From: an uncultured Steroidobacter sp.
Lineage (GTDB): Bacteria > Pseudomonadota > Gammaproteobacteria > Steroidobacterales > Steroidobacteraceae
Length of the DNA: 47,882 bases
Direction of reading: 5' to 3'
Assembly: GCF_937958065.1 (NCBI RefSeq)
Contig: NZ_CALFXI010000070.1
Span: 1 to 47,882 of the forward strand
Shown piece by piece: positions 17,365 to 25,148 of the stretch (position 1 is its first letter; each line of letters begins with the position of its first letter). The notes beneath the pieces were generated by a model. It ran no database searches, had not been told where the DNA came from, and was given only the letters and a program-made list of their open reading frames with translations. Both the position numbers and the translations under genes were made by a program.

Positions 17365-17643
17365 TCAGGTTTCGTAGTCCAGCACCCACCGCTCGGCCAC
17401 CAGCGCGCCGACCACTTGTTTCACCGGTACGTGCACTGGATGGTCGGCGTACGCATCGAGAGCCGCCCGATCCGAGAACTCGGAGTACAGGCCGATATCT
17501 GCCGGCGAGCTCTCCGCGAAGTTGAGTCCGACTTCCAGACTGAGCAGGCCGGGAATCTTGCCGCGCATGCTTTCCAGTTCCTGCTTGACACGCGCCGCGT
17601 CAGCCTTGTTCTTGAGGCGCCATAAGACGATGTGCTTGACCAT
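17365..17643 (-). CDS. Dabb family (stress-responsive alpha/beta barrel) protein
   Basis: The 92-aa product is a single Dabb ferredoxin-like domain. It shows the N-terminal strand MVKHIVLWRLKNKADAA, the central LLSLEVGLNFAESSPADIGLY and the C-terminal DAYADHPVHVPVKQ motif with conserved His. Such dimeric alpha-beta-barrel proteins occur as small cytosolic proteins, some with enzymatic roles (cyclases), but no function can be assigned. It is the last gene of a run regulator-MFS-Dabb on the minus strand, 36 bases after the MFS gene. Confidence 0.9.
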   Translation of the reverse strand: MVKHIVLWRLKNKADAARVKQELESMRGKIPGLLSLEVGLNFAESSPADIGLYSEFSDRAALDAYADHPVHVPVKQVVGALVAERWVLDYET

Positions 17644-17679
17644 TGTCTGCTTTCCACGAGGCCGTCGAGGGCCGCGATA

Positions 17680-18849
17680 TTACAACGCGGTGGCAGGTTC
17701 AGTACGGCGTAACCCGAAGTAAGCCGCCAGCAGCACCGACCAGCCCACGGTCAGCACGACTGGAATCAGCTCCAGGCCCCAACGCTGAGCGATCAAGCCG
17801 CACAGCGCGGGCAGCGCAGCCAGACCGATCGCACCCATCGAGACCTGCAGGCCGACGGTGTTCGCGGTGTGCCTCGGACCGACCCGGGCAGGCGTGGTTG
17901 CGATCAACGACGGGAAGATCGGACCGGCGGCAAATCCCATCAGGGCGATGGCGACGGTGTCCACGCCCGGATGCAGATCGAGCAGCAGCGTTAGAGCGCC
18001 GGCGAGCGCGACGATCATGCAGAGCTTGATGATGGCGTCCGAGCTGGTCGTTGCAGGCAGAAACGCGTAGCCGAGACGACTCGCGAACAAGCCGCCCCAG
18101 TACAGCGTGACGGCCGTGCCCGCCGCTGCCGTGGGGATATCGCGAGCCTCATATAACAACGAGAACACCCACGCACCCGCCGCCGCCTCACAGCCTGTGT
18201 AGATGAGGAAGACCAGCAACGACAGTTGCACTTTGCCGAGCTGCAATGTTTCCAGCAGCTTCGCCGGACGCTGATGTTCTTCGTGAGACGTGACCGGTGG
18301 TGGCCACTGCCGCCGCGACAGGATGAAGGCGGCCGCGAGCACGATCTCGACCACGACGATGATTCGATAACCAAGCTGCCATGGACGGCCCGTCGTCAGT
18401 ACGGTCGTCATCAGCGCGGGTCCGGCCGCGGCGCCGACGCCATAGAACGCGTGCAGCACGTTGACGAGCCGCGCCGAATAGCGAGTTGCGGCATGAGTGT
18501 TGATCGCGGCGTCGATGGCGCCGGCGCCGAACCCGGTGAACAAACCGAGCGCTACCAGAACGGTCCACGAAGGTGCGATGGTGTAGCTGAACAGGCTGAC
18601 CGCCGTCAGTCCGCAAGACAGCGCGAGCAGTTCGCCAATACCCATCCGGGTGAGGATCAAGCCGGTCGCGGTGCTCGCCATCACCGAGCCCACGGTAACG
18701 GTGATGAACAACGGGCCGAGCGCATCCTGATGCAGCCCGAAATATGTACGTAGTGCCGGCCACGCGACGCCGATGACCGCGTCCGGCAGACCCAGTGCGA
18801 TGAAGCCGACGAAGCTCAGCACCAGCAGCAGCTTGTTCGCTCGTGACAT
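17680..18849 (-). CDS. MFS transporter
   Basis: The 389-aa product shows twelve membrane helices. MSRANKLLLVLSFVGFIALG opens helix 1, followed by a loop of the MFS type, and helix 5 contains FYGVGAAAGPAL, a pattern seen in FucP-related and drug/metabolite exporters. The substrate is unknown. The start at 18849 is 11 bases after the stop of the FtrA-like regulator, so the two are probably one operon; a longer open frame upstream lies inside the regulator gene. The pairing suggests that the regulator controls export or uptake of the compound it senses, which is inference. Confidence 0.88.
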   Translation of the reverse strand: MSRANKLLLVLSFVGFIALGLPDAVIGVAWPALRTYFGLHQDALGPLFITVTVGSVMASTATGLILTRMGIGELLALSCGLTAVSLFSYTIAPSWTVLVALGLFTGFGAGAIDAAINTHAATRYSARLVNVLHAFYGVGAAAGPALMTTVLTTGRPWQLGYRIIVVVEIVLAAAFILSRRQWPPPVTSHEEHQRPAKLLETLQLGKVQLSLLVFLIYTGCEAAAGAWVFSLLYEARDIPTAAAGTAVTLYWGGLFASRLGYAFLPATTSSDAIIKLCMIVALAGALTLLLDLHPGVDTVAIALMGFAAGPIFPSLIATTPARVGPRHTANTVGLQVSMGAIGLAALPALCGLIAQRWGLELIPVVLTVGWSVLLAAYFGLRRTEPATAL

Positions 18850-18860
18850 GAAGCGACCGG

Positions 18861-19844
18861 TCAGCTGCTCGCGAACTGGCGGCGATACATCGCCGGGCTG
18901 GTCCCGGCCACGCGCCGGAAATGGCGCCTGAATGTTTCTTGGGATTTGAACCCCACCGCCTCGGCGACCCGGGGCAGCGAATGACGTCCGGTCTGCAGCA
19001 GGTCCTTGGCCAGCGCGACCCGCTCGCGAATCAGCCATTCATACGGTCCGAAGCCGACCGTTTCCTGAAACTGACGCTGCAGTGTGCGAGGGCTCATGGA
19101 GGCGCGACGAGCCAGCGTTCGCAGTGTGTGCGCCCGAGCCGGATGCGCACGCACCCAGTCGATGAGTTTCGAAAGCCGGTTGCGGTCGTCCTGCGGCATG
19201 GGACGCGGCAGATATTGGGCTTGTCCGCCCTCGCGATGGGGCGGAATGACCAGGCGCTGCGCGACTTGATTGGCGATCCTGGCGCCATAGTCCCGCCGTA
19301 TCAGATGCAGCAGCATGTCCAGTCCGGCCGCGGAGCCGGCCGAGGTCAGCACCTGTCCCGAATCGATGTAGAGCGAGTTGGGCTCCACGGTCACTGCCGG
19401 GTAACGTTTGCTCAGGCGCTCGGCGTAACGCCAATGTGTCGTCACGGTCAGGCCGTCCAGGATGCCGGCCGCCGCAAGCACGAACACTCCCGAGCAAATC
19501 GTGCAAAGGCGTGCGCCGCGCTCATGAGCGGCGCGCAGTCGGCGCAGTAGCGCAGGCGGAGGAACTTCGTCCGCGTTCCGCCAGCCGGGGATCACGATGG
19601 TGTCGGCTGCATCCAGCAACGAGAGTGAGTTCGGAACTCTGATCTCGATGCCGCCCGCCGCGCGCAACGGGCCGCGCTCGGCGGCGCACACGGCGAAGTC
19701 GTACCACTCCACGCCGAGCTCCGGCCGGTCCAGCGCAAACAGCTCGACGACACAGCCGAACTCGAAGGTGCACAGTCCGTCGTAAGCGAGTGCGACGACA
19801 CGATGACGCTGGGAACGGCGGCTGCCACGGACTGCTTTGCTCAT
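18861..19844 (-). CDS. AraC-type regulator with DJ-1/PfpI-like domain (GlxA/FtrA group)
   Basis: The 327-aa product has an N-terminal class I amidotransferase-like DJ-1/PfpI domain (about residues 15-180) with VALAYDGLCTFEFGCVVELF and the nucleophile-elbow motif LCTICSGVFVLAAAG. A C-terminal AraC DNA-binding domain (about 230-325) follows, with TLRTLARRASMSPRTLQRQF and VAEAVGFKSQETFRRHFRR. This is the domain order of FtrA and GlxA family regulators. The Cys in the elbow is kept, but in regulators of this type it normally binds rather than hydrolyses. It heads an operon with MFS and Dabb genes and is divergent from the rhodanese gene by 94 bases. Confidence 0.92.
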   Translation of the reverse strand: MSKAVRGSRRSQRHRVVALAYDGLCTFEFGCVVELFALDRPELGVEWYDFAVCAAERGPLRAAGGIEIRVPNSLSLLDAADTIVIPGWRNADEVPPPALLRRLRAAHERGARLCTICSGVFVLAAAGILDGLTVTTHWRYAERLSKRYPAVTVEPNSLYIDSGQVLTSAGSAAGLDMLLHLIRRDYGARIANQVAQRLVIPPHREGGQAQYLPRPMPQDDRNRLSKLIDWVRAHPARAHTLRTLARRASMSPRTLQRQFQETVGFGPYEWLIRERVALAKDLLQTGRHSLPRVAEAVGFKSQETFRRHFRRVAGTSPAMYRRQFASS

Positions 19845-19938
19845 GGCGCGATGTTACCGATCTATGGCGTCGGCGCCAGTGGGTGGCGCGGTGGGTCTTG
19901 CGCACAATGCTCATGTCAACCCACAACTGGAGGCACTC

Positions 19939-20340
19939 ATGACTACCGCTGTGACGGCCGTCGCGCCTGCTGCAAGCGACCTCGCACTGGCGCATTTCGA
20001 GACGGCGCTCGAATTCGAAACCGACTGCTGGGACGTGCACGAAGCAATGTCCAGCGGCAAACAGGATTTCGTGCTGCTCGACGTGCGCAGTCACGCGTTG
20101 TATGAAAAAGGGCATGTGCCGGGCGCGGTCAGTCTGCCGCATGGAAAAATCACCGAAGGTACGCTGCGGCAGTATCCGTCCAGCACCGTGTTCGTGGTGT
20201 ATTGTGCCGGACCTCACTGTAACGGCGCGCATCGTGGCGCGATCCGACTGGCGCGGCTCGGTCGCCCCGTGAAGATGATGATCGGTGGCATCACCGGCTG
20301 GCTGGATGAAGGCTTCCGCCTGGCGACCGGCGCGGCATGA
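19939..20340 (+). CDS. rhodanese-domain protein
   Basis: The 133-aa product is a single rhodanese domain. It contains DFVLLDVRSHALYEKGHVPG, the standard CH2A-type motif, and the active loop VVYCAGPHCNGAHRG with the probable catalytic Cys89 and a second Cys94. The loop resembles single-domain sulfurtransferases carrying a C-x4-C-N-G-A motif. The likely role is sulfane sulfur transfer or redox handling in the cytoplasm. GGAGG lies five bases before the ATG at 19939. It is divergent from the FtrA-like regulator, which might control it. Confidence 0.9.
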   Translation: MTTAVTAVAPAASDLALAHFETALEFETDCWDVHEAMSSGKQDFVLLDVRSHALYEKGHVPGAVSLPHGKITEGTLRQYPSSTVFVVYCAGPHCNGAHRGAIRLARLGRPVKMMIGGITGWLDEGFRLATGAA

Positions 20341-20395
20341 TGCGTCGTCTCAGCCAGCGCTGGCGAAAGCGCGCGCAGGCTCCTACTCTTGCGGT

Positions 20396-20803
20396 ATGCA
20401 AAACATCAGCATCCGCGCGGTCATTCTTGCAACACTTGCGGTCCTGGGCATCGACATCATCTCCGGCATGGTGTTGACCCAGATGTTCGGCGGCCCGGGA
20501 TTCGATTCCCAGCTGTCGCGAGAAGAGATCCGGCGCGCCTATCAGGTATTGATGCAGGATGTCCGCTACCTGGCACTGGGCTTGCTCTTCGGCACTGCAT
20601 CCACCGTGCTGGGGGGCTATCTCGCTGCGCGGCTCGCGCGCGTGATGCCGTATTACAACGCGCTGGCGTTCGGAGTGCTCGGCATCCTCATCAGCATGAT
20701 CGGCGCGGGCGATCTGCCGACGTGGGTCAAAGTCGTCGGGCTGGGATTGAGCGTGCCCGCCGCCCTGGTGGGCGGGCACATCGCGAAGCTGCGGATGAGC
20801 TAG
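20396..20803 (+). CDS. four-helix membrane protein of unknown function
   Basis: The 135-aa product has four predicted membrane helices: AVILATLAVLGIDIISGMVL, LALGLLFGTASTVLGGYLAA, YNALAFGVLGILISMIG and VVGLGLSVPAALVGGHIA. There is no motif I can assign. The ATG at 20396 lacks a clear Shine-Dalgarno. It is 55 bases downstream of the rhodanese gene on the same strand, and its stop is three bases from the stop of the convergent VOC gene. Confidence 0.7.
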   Translation: MQNISIRAVILATLAVLGIDIISGMVLTQMFGGPGFDSQLSREEIRRAYQVLMQDVRYLALGLLFGTASTVLGGYLAARLARVMPYYNALAFGVLGILISMIGAGDLPTWVKVVGLGLSVPAALVGGHIAKLRMS

Positions 20804-20806
20804 CCG

Positions 20807-21190
20807 TCAGGCGCCGCTGCCGTACGGGCGCGTGATGATTTCGAGATAGTGGCCGTTCGGATCGTTCCAATACACGCCGCGGCCGCCGTCGTTGTGATTG
20901 ATCTCGCCAGGGCGCGAGTGCCTCGGATCCGCCCAATACTCCAGCTTGCGCTGCTGGATGCGGCCGAAGATCGCATCGAACTCGCGTTCGCTCACCAGGA
21001 AGGCATAGTGCTCGACGATGAACGGCTGATCGGTATCGAGGTAATCGAGCGTCACGCCATTGTCGAGGCTGGCGGTCCAGAACGGGCCGAATGGCCGCGG
21101 CTCGGCCAATCCCAGCAGCTCCGTCAGAAACGTCGCCGAGGCCCTCGCATCCTTCGCGTGTACGATGGTGTGGTTGAGCTGAATGGCCAT
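20807..21190 (-). CDS. VOC (glyoxalase/bleomycin resistance) family protein
   Basis: The 127-aa product has the VOC beta-alpha-beta3 repeats: MAIQLNHTIVHAKDARASAT with a first metal-ligand His, FIVEHYAFLVSEREFDAIFG with the second, and GGRGVYWNDPNGHYLEIITR with the terminal Glu. This set is compatible with a metal-dependent dioxygenase or glyoxalase, though the substrate is not known. GGAGGGAG lies just upstream of the ATG. It is a single gene. Confidence 0.9.
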   Translation of the reverse strand: MAIQLNHTIVHAKDARASATFLTELLGLAEPRPFGPFWTASLDNGVTLDYLDTDQPFIVEHYAFLVSEREFDAIFGRIQQRKLEYWADPRHSRPGEINHNDGGRGVYWNDPNGHYLEIITRPYGSGA

Positions 21191-21313
21191 GAGACTCCCT
21201 CCGAGCCGTGCGCCCTACGTAGTATGTCAGAACTCAATATGGGCAATCCCCCCGTATCGCCCGGCACGGCGGGTTCGTATGTTGGCGGGGCTTGCCATTA
21301 CGAGGAGACGATC

Positions 21314-21586
21314 ATGCCCCGCTATCTCATCGAGCGTACTTTTCCCGACGGCCTGGGCCTGCCGACCAATGCGGAGGGCGCCAAGGCCGCCTCCGGTGTG
21401 GTCGCGAACAATGCCCAGGAAGGCGTGACCTGGGTGCATTCCTATGTCACCCCGGATCGCAAAAAGACCTACTGCATCTACGACGGTCCCTCGCCGGAGG
21501 CCATCCGGACGGTGGCCGAGCGCAACGGCTTGCCGGTCGATCGCATCACCGAAGTCAGGGTGCTCGATCCTTATTTCCTGTACTGA
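21314..21586 (+). CDS. DUF4242 / SCO4226-like nickel-binding protein
   Basis: The 90-aa product has the DUF4242 pattern: MPRYLIERTFPDGLGLPTN at the start, VTWVHSYVTPDRKKTYCIYD in the middle and ITEVRVLDPYF at the end. It is a compact ferredoxin-like domain with conserved His and Cys. The characterised relative SCO4226 from Streptomyces binds nickel; whether this one does is inferred from family membership. GAGGAG lies before the ATG at 21314. It stands alone. Confidence 0.85.
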   Translation: MPRYLIERTFPDGLGLPTNAEGAKAASGVVANNAQEGVTWVHSYVTPDRKKTYCIYDGPSPEAIRTVAERNGLPVDRITEVRVLDPYFLY

Positions 21587-21707
21587 CCGGAGTCGGGCTC
21601 GCGGATGCGCCGCCGCACTCGGCGTTGCGGGCTCGGGCATGAACTGCTGGAACGGCATGCGCAGCTGACTACAGTCGCTGCTGCGCAATGCCGTTGCTGG
21701 CCTGTTG

Positions 21708-22388
21708 TCACTGCGGCGGCGGGCTCGGAGGCTGCGTCGTAGTCACGCCGGCTGGCAAATCATCGCGTGATGTATCGCGACGCTCGCACTCTGACTTCTC
21801 CAGCCCGCGCATGTTGGAACAATCGGGGCGTCCCGATCTTCCGACGCCGCGAGAAGCCGGCGGCACGCGCTGCTGAACGTTGGCGCGATTGCTGGGATCG
21901 ATGCGCTGCTGCTGACTGTTCGCCGGGTTGTTCGCTGGATTGTTGGGATCGATGCGCGAGTCCGGTGGAAACACCGTCTGCTGCTGCGTCGATTGGGGAT
22001 TGGTCGGCATCGGCTGCGCCGGTTGCATCGGCTGAGTCGAGCTCGGCACCGGTTGCTGATTGGTCGGATTCGGCTGCATGGGCTGAGTCGTCGAGCTCGG
22101 CAGCGACTGTTGATTGGCCGGGCTCGGCTGCATCGGCTGCGTCGTCGAGTTCGGCCGGATCGGCTGATTGGCCGAGCTCGGCATGTCCTGCTGCATGCTC
22201 GAGTTCGGTTGCATGGGCGGCGTCGGTGAAATTCGCGCCGGCGGTGGCGGCGGTGCTGGCGAGGGCAGAGTCGCTCGCGCCGGAGCGCGTGTGCCAGGCG
22301 TTCCCGCCGGGTTGCCCGTGTTCTGTGCGCCGGCGCTCGCAAAACCGGCGGCAGCCACGGCTGCGATTACGTAAATGGATGTACGCAT
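21708..22388 (-). CDS. secreted Pro/Gln/Asn-rich repeat protein
   Basis: The 226-aa product starts with a signal peptide (MRTSIYVIAAVAAAGFASAG, cleaved near AQN). Residues 30-175 are low-complexity Pro, Gln, Asn, Ser and Thr and include near-identical 18-residue repeats (PSSTTQPMQPNPTNQQPV and variants). The last 50 residues include a short conserved-looking segment GRPDCSNMRGLEKSECERRD with two cysteines. GGAG lies nine bases before the ATG. This looks like a disordered, exported linker or surface polypeptide with a small terminal module. I do not recognise a named family for the repeats. It is a single gene. Confidence 0.75.
   Translation of the reverse strand: MRTSIYVIAAVAAAGFASAGAQNTGNPAGTPGTRAPARATLPSPAPPPPPARISPTPPMQPNSSMQQDMPSSANQPIRPNSTTQPMQPSPANQQSLPSSTTQPMQPNPTNQQPVPSSTQPMQPAQPMPTNPQSTQQQTVFPPDSRIDPNNPANNPANSQQQRIDPSNRANVQQRVPPASRGVGRSGRPDCSNMRGLEKSECERRDTSRDDLPAGVTTTQPPSPPPQ
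22021..22180. repeat. tandem 54-base coding repeats
   Basis: Units beginning GGYTGCATSGGCTG recur at 22021, 22072 and 22126, that is 51 and 54 bases apart, with a degenerate fourth copy beyond. The one-codon shortening of the first interval keeps the frame of the secreted repeat protein. The repeats therefore behave as an in-frame coding minisatellite. Confidence 0.75.
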
Positions 22389-22546
22389 TGAGCTTACTCC
22401 GTGGGCTCGATGCAGAAGTAACGGGCCGGGCAGGGGTCGGTTCCACTGCTACAGAGCAGCTTCTGTGCCACTTTTTTTGCGCCGATCTGCATCTGTTATG
22501 CAGCACAGACCGCCCCTACCATGCCTGCACCCACGGAGAAAATGCG

Positions 22547-22780
22547 ATGCGGATTGCCAAACCCCTGCTGCTGGTGACCACGCCGATCGGCGTGGCGGGC
22601 GCGATTTACGAAGCGTACCGCCAGGCCGGTGGCCTGGTGATCCTGATGGTGGCGCTCATGTCACTGATCGGCGTCGCCTTCGGCACACTCGTCTACACCA
22701 TTCGCCGTGAAGCGGCGGAAGAAAAGCAGCGGCTCGCCGCCAGGCAAGCCACCCCGGCCGACGCATCGGAACCCTCATGA
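22547..22780 (+). CDS. small membrane protein, 77 aa
   Basis: The product starts MRIAKPLLLVTTPIGVAGA, with a hydrophobic N-terminal stretch, followed by a stronger helix (GGLVILMVALMSLIGVAFGT) and a charged Glu/Arg/Lys tail. It is likely a two-helix inner-membrane protein. GGAGA lies six bases before the ATG at 22547. Its stop codon overlaps the start of the DUF2909 gene (ATGA), so they are translationally coupled. No family is recognised. Confidence 0.7.
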   Translation: MRIAKPLLLVTTPIGVAGAIYEAYRQAGGLVILMVALMSLIGVAFGTLVYTIRREAAEEKQRLAARQATPADASEPS

Positions 22781-22968
22781 AAGAGCTCATCATCCTGACG
22801 ATCATCGGTATCGTCATCAGTCTCGGGCACGCGCTGTTCAGCATGGTGTCCGGTCCTACCGATTCCAAGCGCATGGTGAAGGCGCTGACCATTCGGGTCG
22901 CGTTGTCGGTGGTTCTGTTTGCCTTCCTCATGATCGGCTGGTACATGGGAGCGCTGCAACCTCACTGA
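22777..22968 (+). CDS. twin transmembrane protein (DUF2909)
   Basis: The 63-aa product matches DUF2909 along its length. It has MKELIILTIIGIVISLGHAL (helix 1), the conserved loop GPTDSKRMVKALTIRVALS, and a second helix (VVLFAFLMIGWYMGALQ) ending in PH. In many gammaproteobacteria this tiny protein is encoded near cytochrome oxidase assembly genes; here it is instead paired with another small membrane protein and a MocR regulator. Function is unknown. Confidence 0.9.
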   Translation: MKELIILTIIGIVISLGHALFSMVSGPTDSKRMVKALTIRVALSVVLFAFLMIGWYMGALQPH

Positions 22969-22978
22969 CAGCGCGCGC

Positions 22979-24391
22979 ATGAAGCTGTACCAGGAGCTGG
23001 CCGCCGATATCACATCGCTGATCCAGCAAGGCACGCTGCAGGCCGGCGAGCGGATTCCATCGGTGCGCGAGCTGTGTCGTGAGCGGGGAGTGAGCCCTGC
23101 CACGGCGATGCGAGCCTATGACGTGCTCGAAGCGAACGGCCTGGTGGAGAGCCGGCATCGCTCCGGTTATTTCGTCAGCAAGCGCTGGCAGCAGGGGCCG
23201 AGCGAGCCGCGCGCCTCGCGGCCGTCGCCGCGCACGACGCAAGTCGATGTCAGCGATCTGGTCTTCAATATTCTCGAAGCATCGCGCGATCGCGATGTCG
23301 TGCCGCTGGGATCGGCATTCCCCAGTCCCACCTTGTTTCCGTGGGCAAAACTCGCCAGGCATCTCGGCAGCAGCGCGAGAAACATGGATCCGTGGAGCAC
23401 GGTCGAGAGTCTGCCGCCCGGCAGCCCGGAATTGAGACGTCAGATCGCGCGTCGTTATTTGCAGTTCGGCTCGCGCGTGCCGGCCGATGAAATCGTCGTC
23501 ACTTCCGGTGCGCTCGAAGCGCTGACCCTTTGTCTGCAAACAGTCACGCGGCCAGGCGATACGGTCGCGATCGAGGCGCCTGCGTTCTACGCCTGTTTGC
23601 AAGCGATCGAAGCGTGGGGGCTGCGAGCGGTGGAGATTCCAACGCATCCACGCGAAGGCATCGATCTCGGTGCGCTGGAGCAGGCCATCGTCAAACACAA
23701 CGTGCGTGCCTGCTGGGTGATGACGACGTTCCAGAATCCGCTCGGGGCGTCGTTGCCGGAAGAAAAGAAGCGCGACCTGGTGCAGCTGCTCGCCGGGCAC
23801 GAGATCCCGCTGATCGAAGATGACGTCTACGCCGAGTTGCATTTCGACCAGCACCGGCCGAAGCCCGCCAAAGCGTTCGACCGCAAAGGGCTGGTGCTCA
23901 ACTGCGGCTCCTTCTCCAAATGCCTGGCGCCCGGCTATCGATTGGGTTGGACTGCGGCCGGTCGCTTCGCGCCCGCGGTACAAAGACGCAAGGTGACGAC
24001 ATCGCTCGCGACCAGCGTGCCCATCCAGAACGGCATCGCACAGATGCTGCGGAACGAAGGTTACGATCGGCACCTGGAGAAGCTGCGGCAAGCGCTGCGG
24101 TCACAGCAGGCCGCGGCGCTCGCTTCCATCAAGCAGCACTTCCCATCGGGCTTCCGGGTCGCGACGCCCGAAGGCGGTTATTTCCTGTGGATCGAGTTGC
24201 CGGAGCAGGTGGATGCGCTCGAAGTGCACCGCCGCGCCATCGAGGCTCACATCAGCATTGCACCCGGCCCGATGTTCTCGGCGCGCCGGCAGTTCCGCAA
24301 TTGCCTGCGCCTGAACTACGGCCACCCCTGGACCGCTCAGGTCGAGGACGCCGTGGCGGAGCTGGGTCGCATCATTCGCGCGCTGACCTGA
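22979..24391 (+). CDS. MocR-type regulator: GntR DNA-binding domain fused to aminotransferase
   Basis: The 470-aa product has an N-terminal GntR winged helix (MKLYQELAADITSLIQQGTL, then VRELCRERGVSPATAMRAYD) and a fold-type I aminotransferase domain from about residue 90. The PLP lysine is Lys314 in SFSKCLAPGYRLGW, with the DDVYAELHF Asp/Tyr motif before it. MocR proteins use PLP as a sensor to regulate vitamin B6 or amine metabolism genes, though catalysis is possible. The start lies ten bases after the DUF2909 stop, so it is the third gene of that run. Target genes are not evident; its stop is four bases from the convergent reductase gene. Confidence 0.92.
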   Translation: MKLYQELAADITSLIQQGTLQAGERIPSVRELCRERGVSPATAMRAYDVLEANGLVESRHRSGYFVSKRWQQGPSEPRASRPSPRTTQVDVSDLVFNILEASRDRDVVPLGSAFPSPTLFPWAKLARHLGSSARNMDPWSTVESLPPGSPELRRQIARRYLQFGSRVPADEIVVTSGALEALTLCLQTVTRPGDTVAIEAPAFYACLQAIEAWGLRAVEIPTHPREGIDLGALEQAIVKHNVRACWVMTTFQNPLGASLPEEKKRDLVQLLAGHEIPLIEDDVYAELHFDQHRPKPAKAFDRKGLVLNCGSFSKCLAPGYRLGWTAAGRFAPAVQRRKVTTSLATSVPIQNGIAQMLRNEGYDRHLEKLRQALRSQQAAALASIKQHFPSGFRVATPEGGYFLWIELPEQVDALEVHRRAIEAHISIAPGPMFSARRQFRNCLRLNYGHPWTAQVEDAVAELGRIIRALT

Positions 24392-24395
24392 AAGA

Positions 24396-24965
24396 TCAAT
24401 CCGCAGCCACATCACCTTTCTGGACGTCGTAACGCAGTTCAGCCATCCCCGAACCCATCTGACGAACCGAGCTCAGGCGCAGCGTCGGGCTGAGCAGCCG
24501 GCGTGGCAACAGCGGCTTGCCGGTGCCCAGCGTGCACGAGCCAACCTGGATGATGAGTTGATCCAGCAGACCGCAATCGTAGAACTGACCTGCGAGATCT
24601 CCGCCCCCGACAATCCAAAGGTTCTTGGTACCGGCGGCCGCTCTCATCTCGGCATGCGCCTGGCGAACATCTCCGCTGACGAAGCGAATGTCAGCCCCCG
24701 CTATCGCGGGAAGTTTGCGGGTAGAAAAGATCCATGAGGGCTGAGTGTAAGGCCATGCGGAACCCGTCTCCGCGGCCACCTTGTCCGCGCTCCTGAGCAT
24801 CCACTCATATGTGGCCGATCCCATCGCCAGGGCACCCACGCCTGCAATGAACTGCGGATAGCTGGATTCATTCAAGCTGCCGAGGGGAAACAGCCAGTCC
24901 AGCGAATCGTCCTCGGTCGCAATGAACCCATCGAGGCTGGCGGCTGCGTAGTAAATGGTCTTCAT
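24396..24965 (-). CDS. dihydrofolate reductase-like protein (RibD C-terminal domain)
   Basis: The 189-aa product has the RibD-C/DHFR-like fold: MKTIYYAAASLDGFIATEDD, then SLDWLF, VGALAMGSATYEWML and the nucleotide-binding NLWIVGGGDLAGQFYDCGLL. It ends in LIIQVGSCTLGTGKPLLPRR. This matches the widespread stand-alone family of NADPH-dependent reductases of unknown substrate; the folate pathway is unlikely because DfrA motifs are missing. The ATG at 24965 is chosen as the family start. It lacks a clear Shine-Dalgarno. It is divergent from the LigD-type polymerase gene. Confidence 0.88.
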   Translation of the reverse strand: MKTIYYAAASLDGFIATEDDSLDWLFPLGSLNESSYPQFIAGVGALAMGSATYEWMLRSADKVAAETGSAWPYTQPSWIFSTRKLPAIAGADIRFVSGDVRQAHAEMRAAAGTKNLWIVGGGDLAGQFYDCGLLDQLIIQVGSCTLGTGKPLLPRRLLSPTLRLSSVRQMGSGMAELRYDVQKGDVAAD

Positions 24966-25025
24966 GGTTGCGGGTGCTCGGAACGCTGCTGTCGGTCTGC
25001 AGCAAGCATAGCGTTCCGTCGGTGA

Positions 25026-25039
25026 CATGACCTGTCATG
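25026..25039. promoter_or_regulatory. perfect inverted repeat in the reductase/ligD-pol divergent gap
   Basis: CATGAC-CT-GTCATG is a six-base perfect dyad centred between the divergent genes starting at 24965 and 25149. It may be an operator. No regulator gene is adjacent, and no clear promoter boxes frame it. Confidence 0.3.
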
Positions 25040-25148
25040 GATTCGAACTTGCGGCACGCGTGCTCGACTGCTTCAGGGAACCGGCCGGCGCCGACGTCGT
25101 TGCGTCTGTATCGCGAGCAGCGATGCACTCGATCGGGCAACTCGACGT

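Noticed and set aside
22021..22180. The 54-base repeats as a CRISPR array
   Set aside because: They are contiguous, in-frame coding repeats without unique spacers and with no cas genes nearby.
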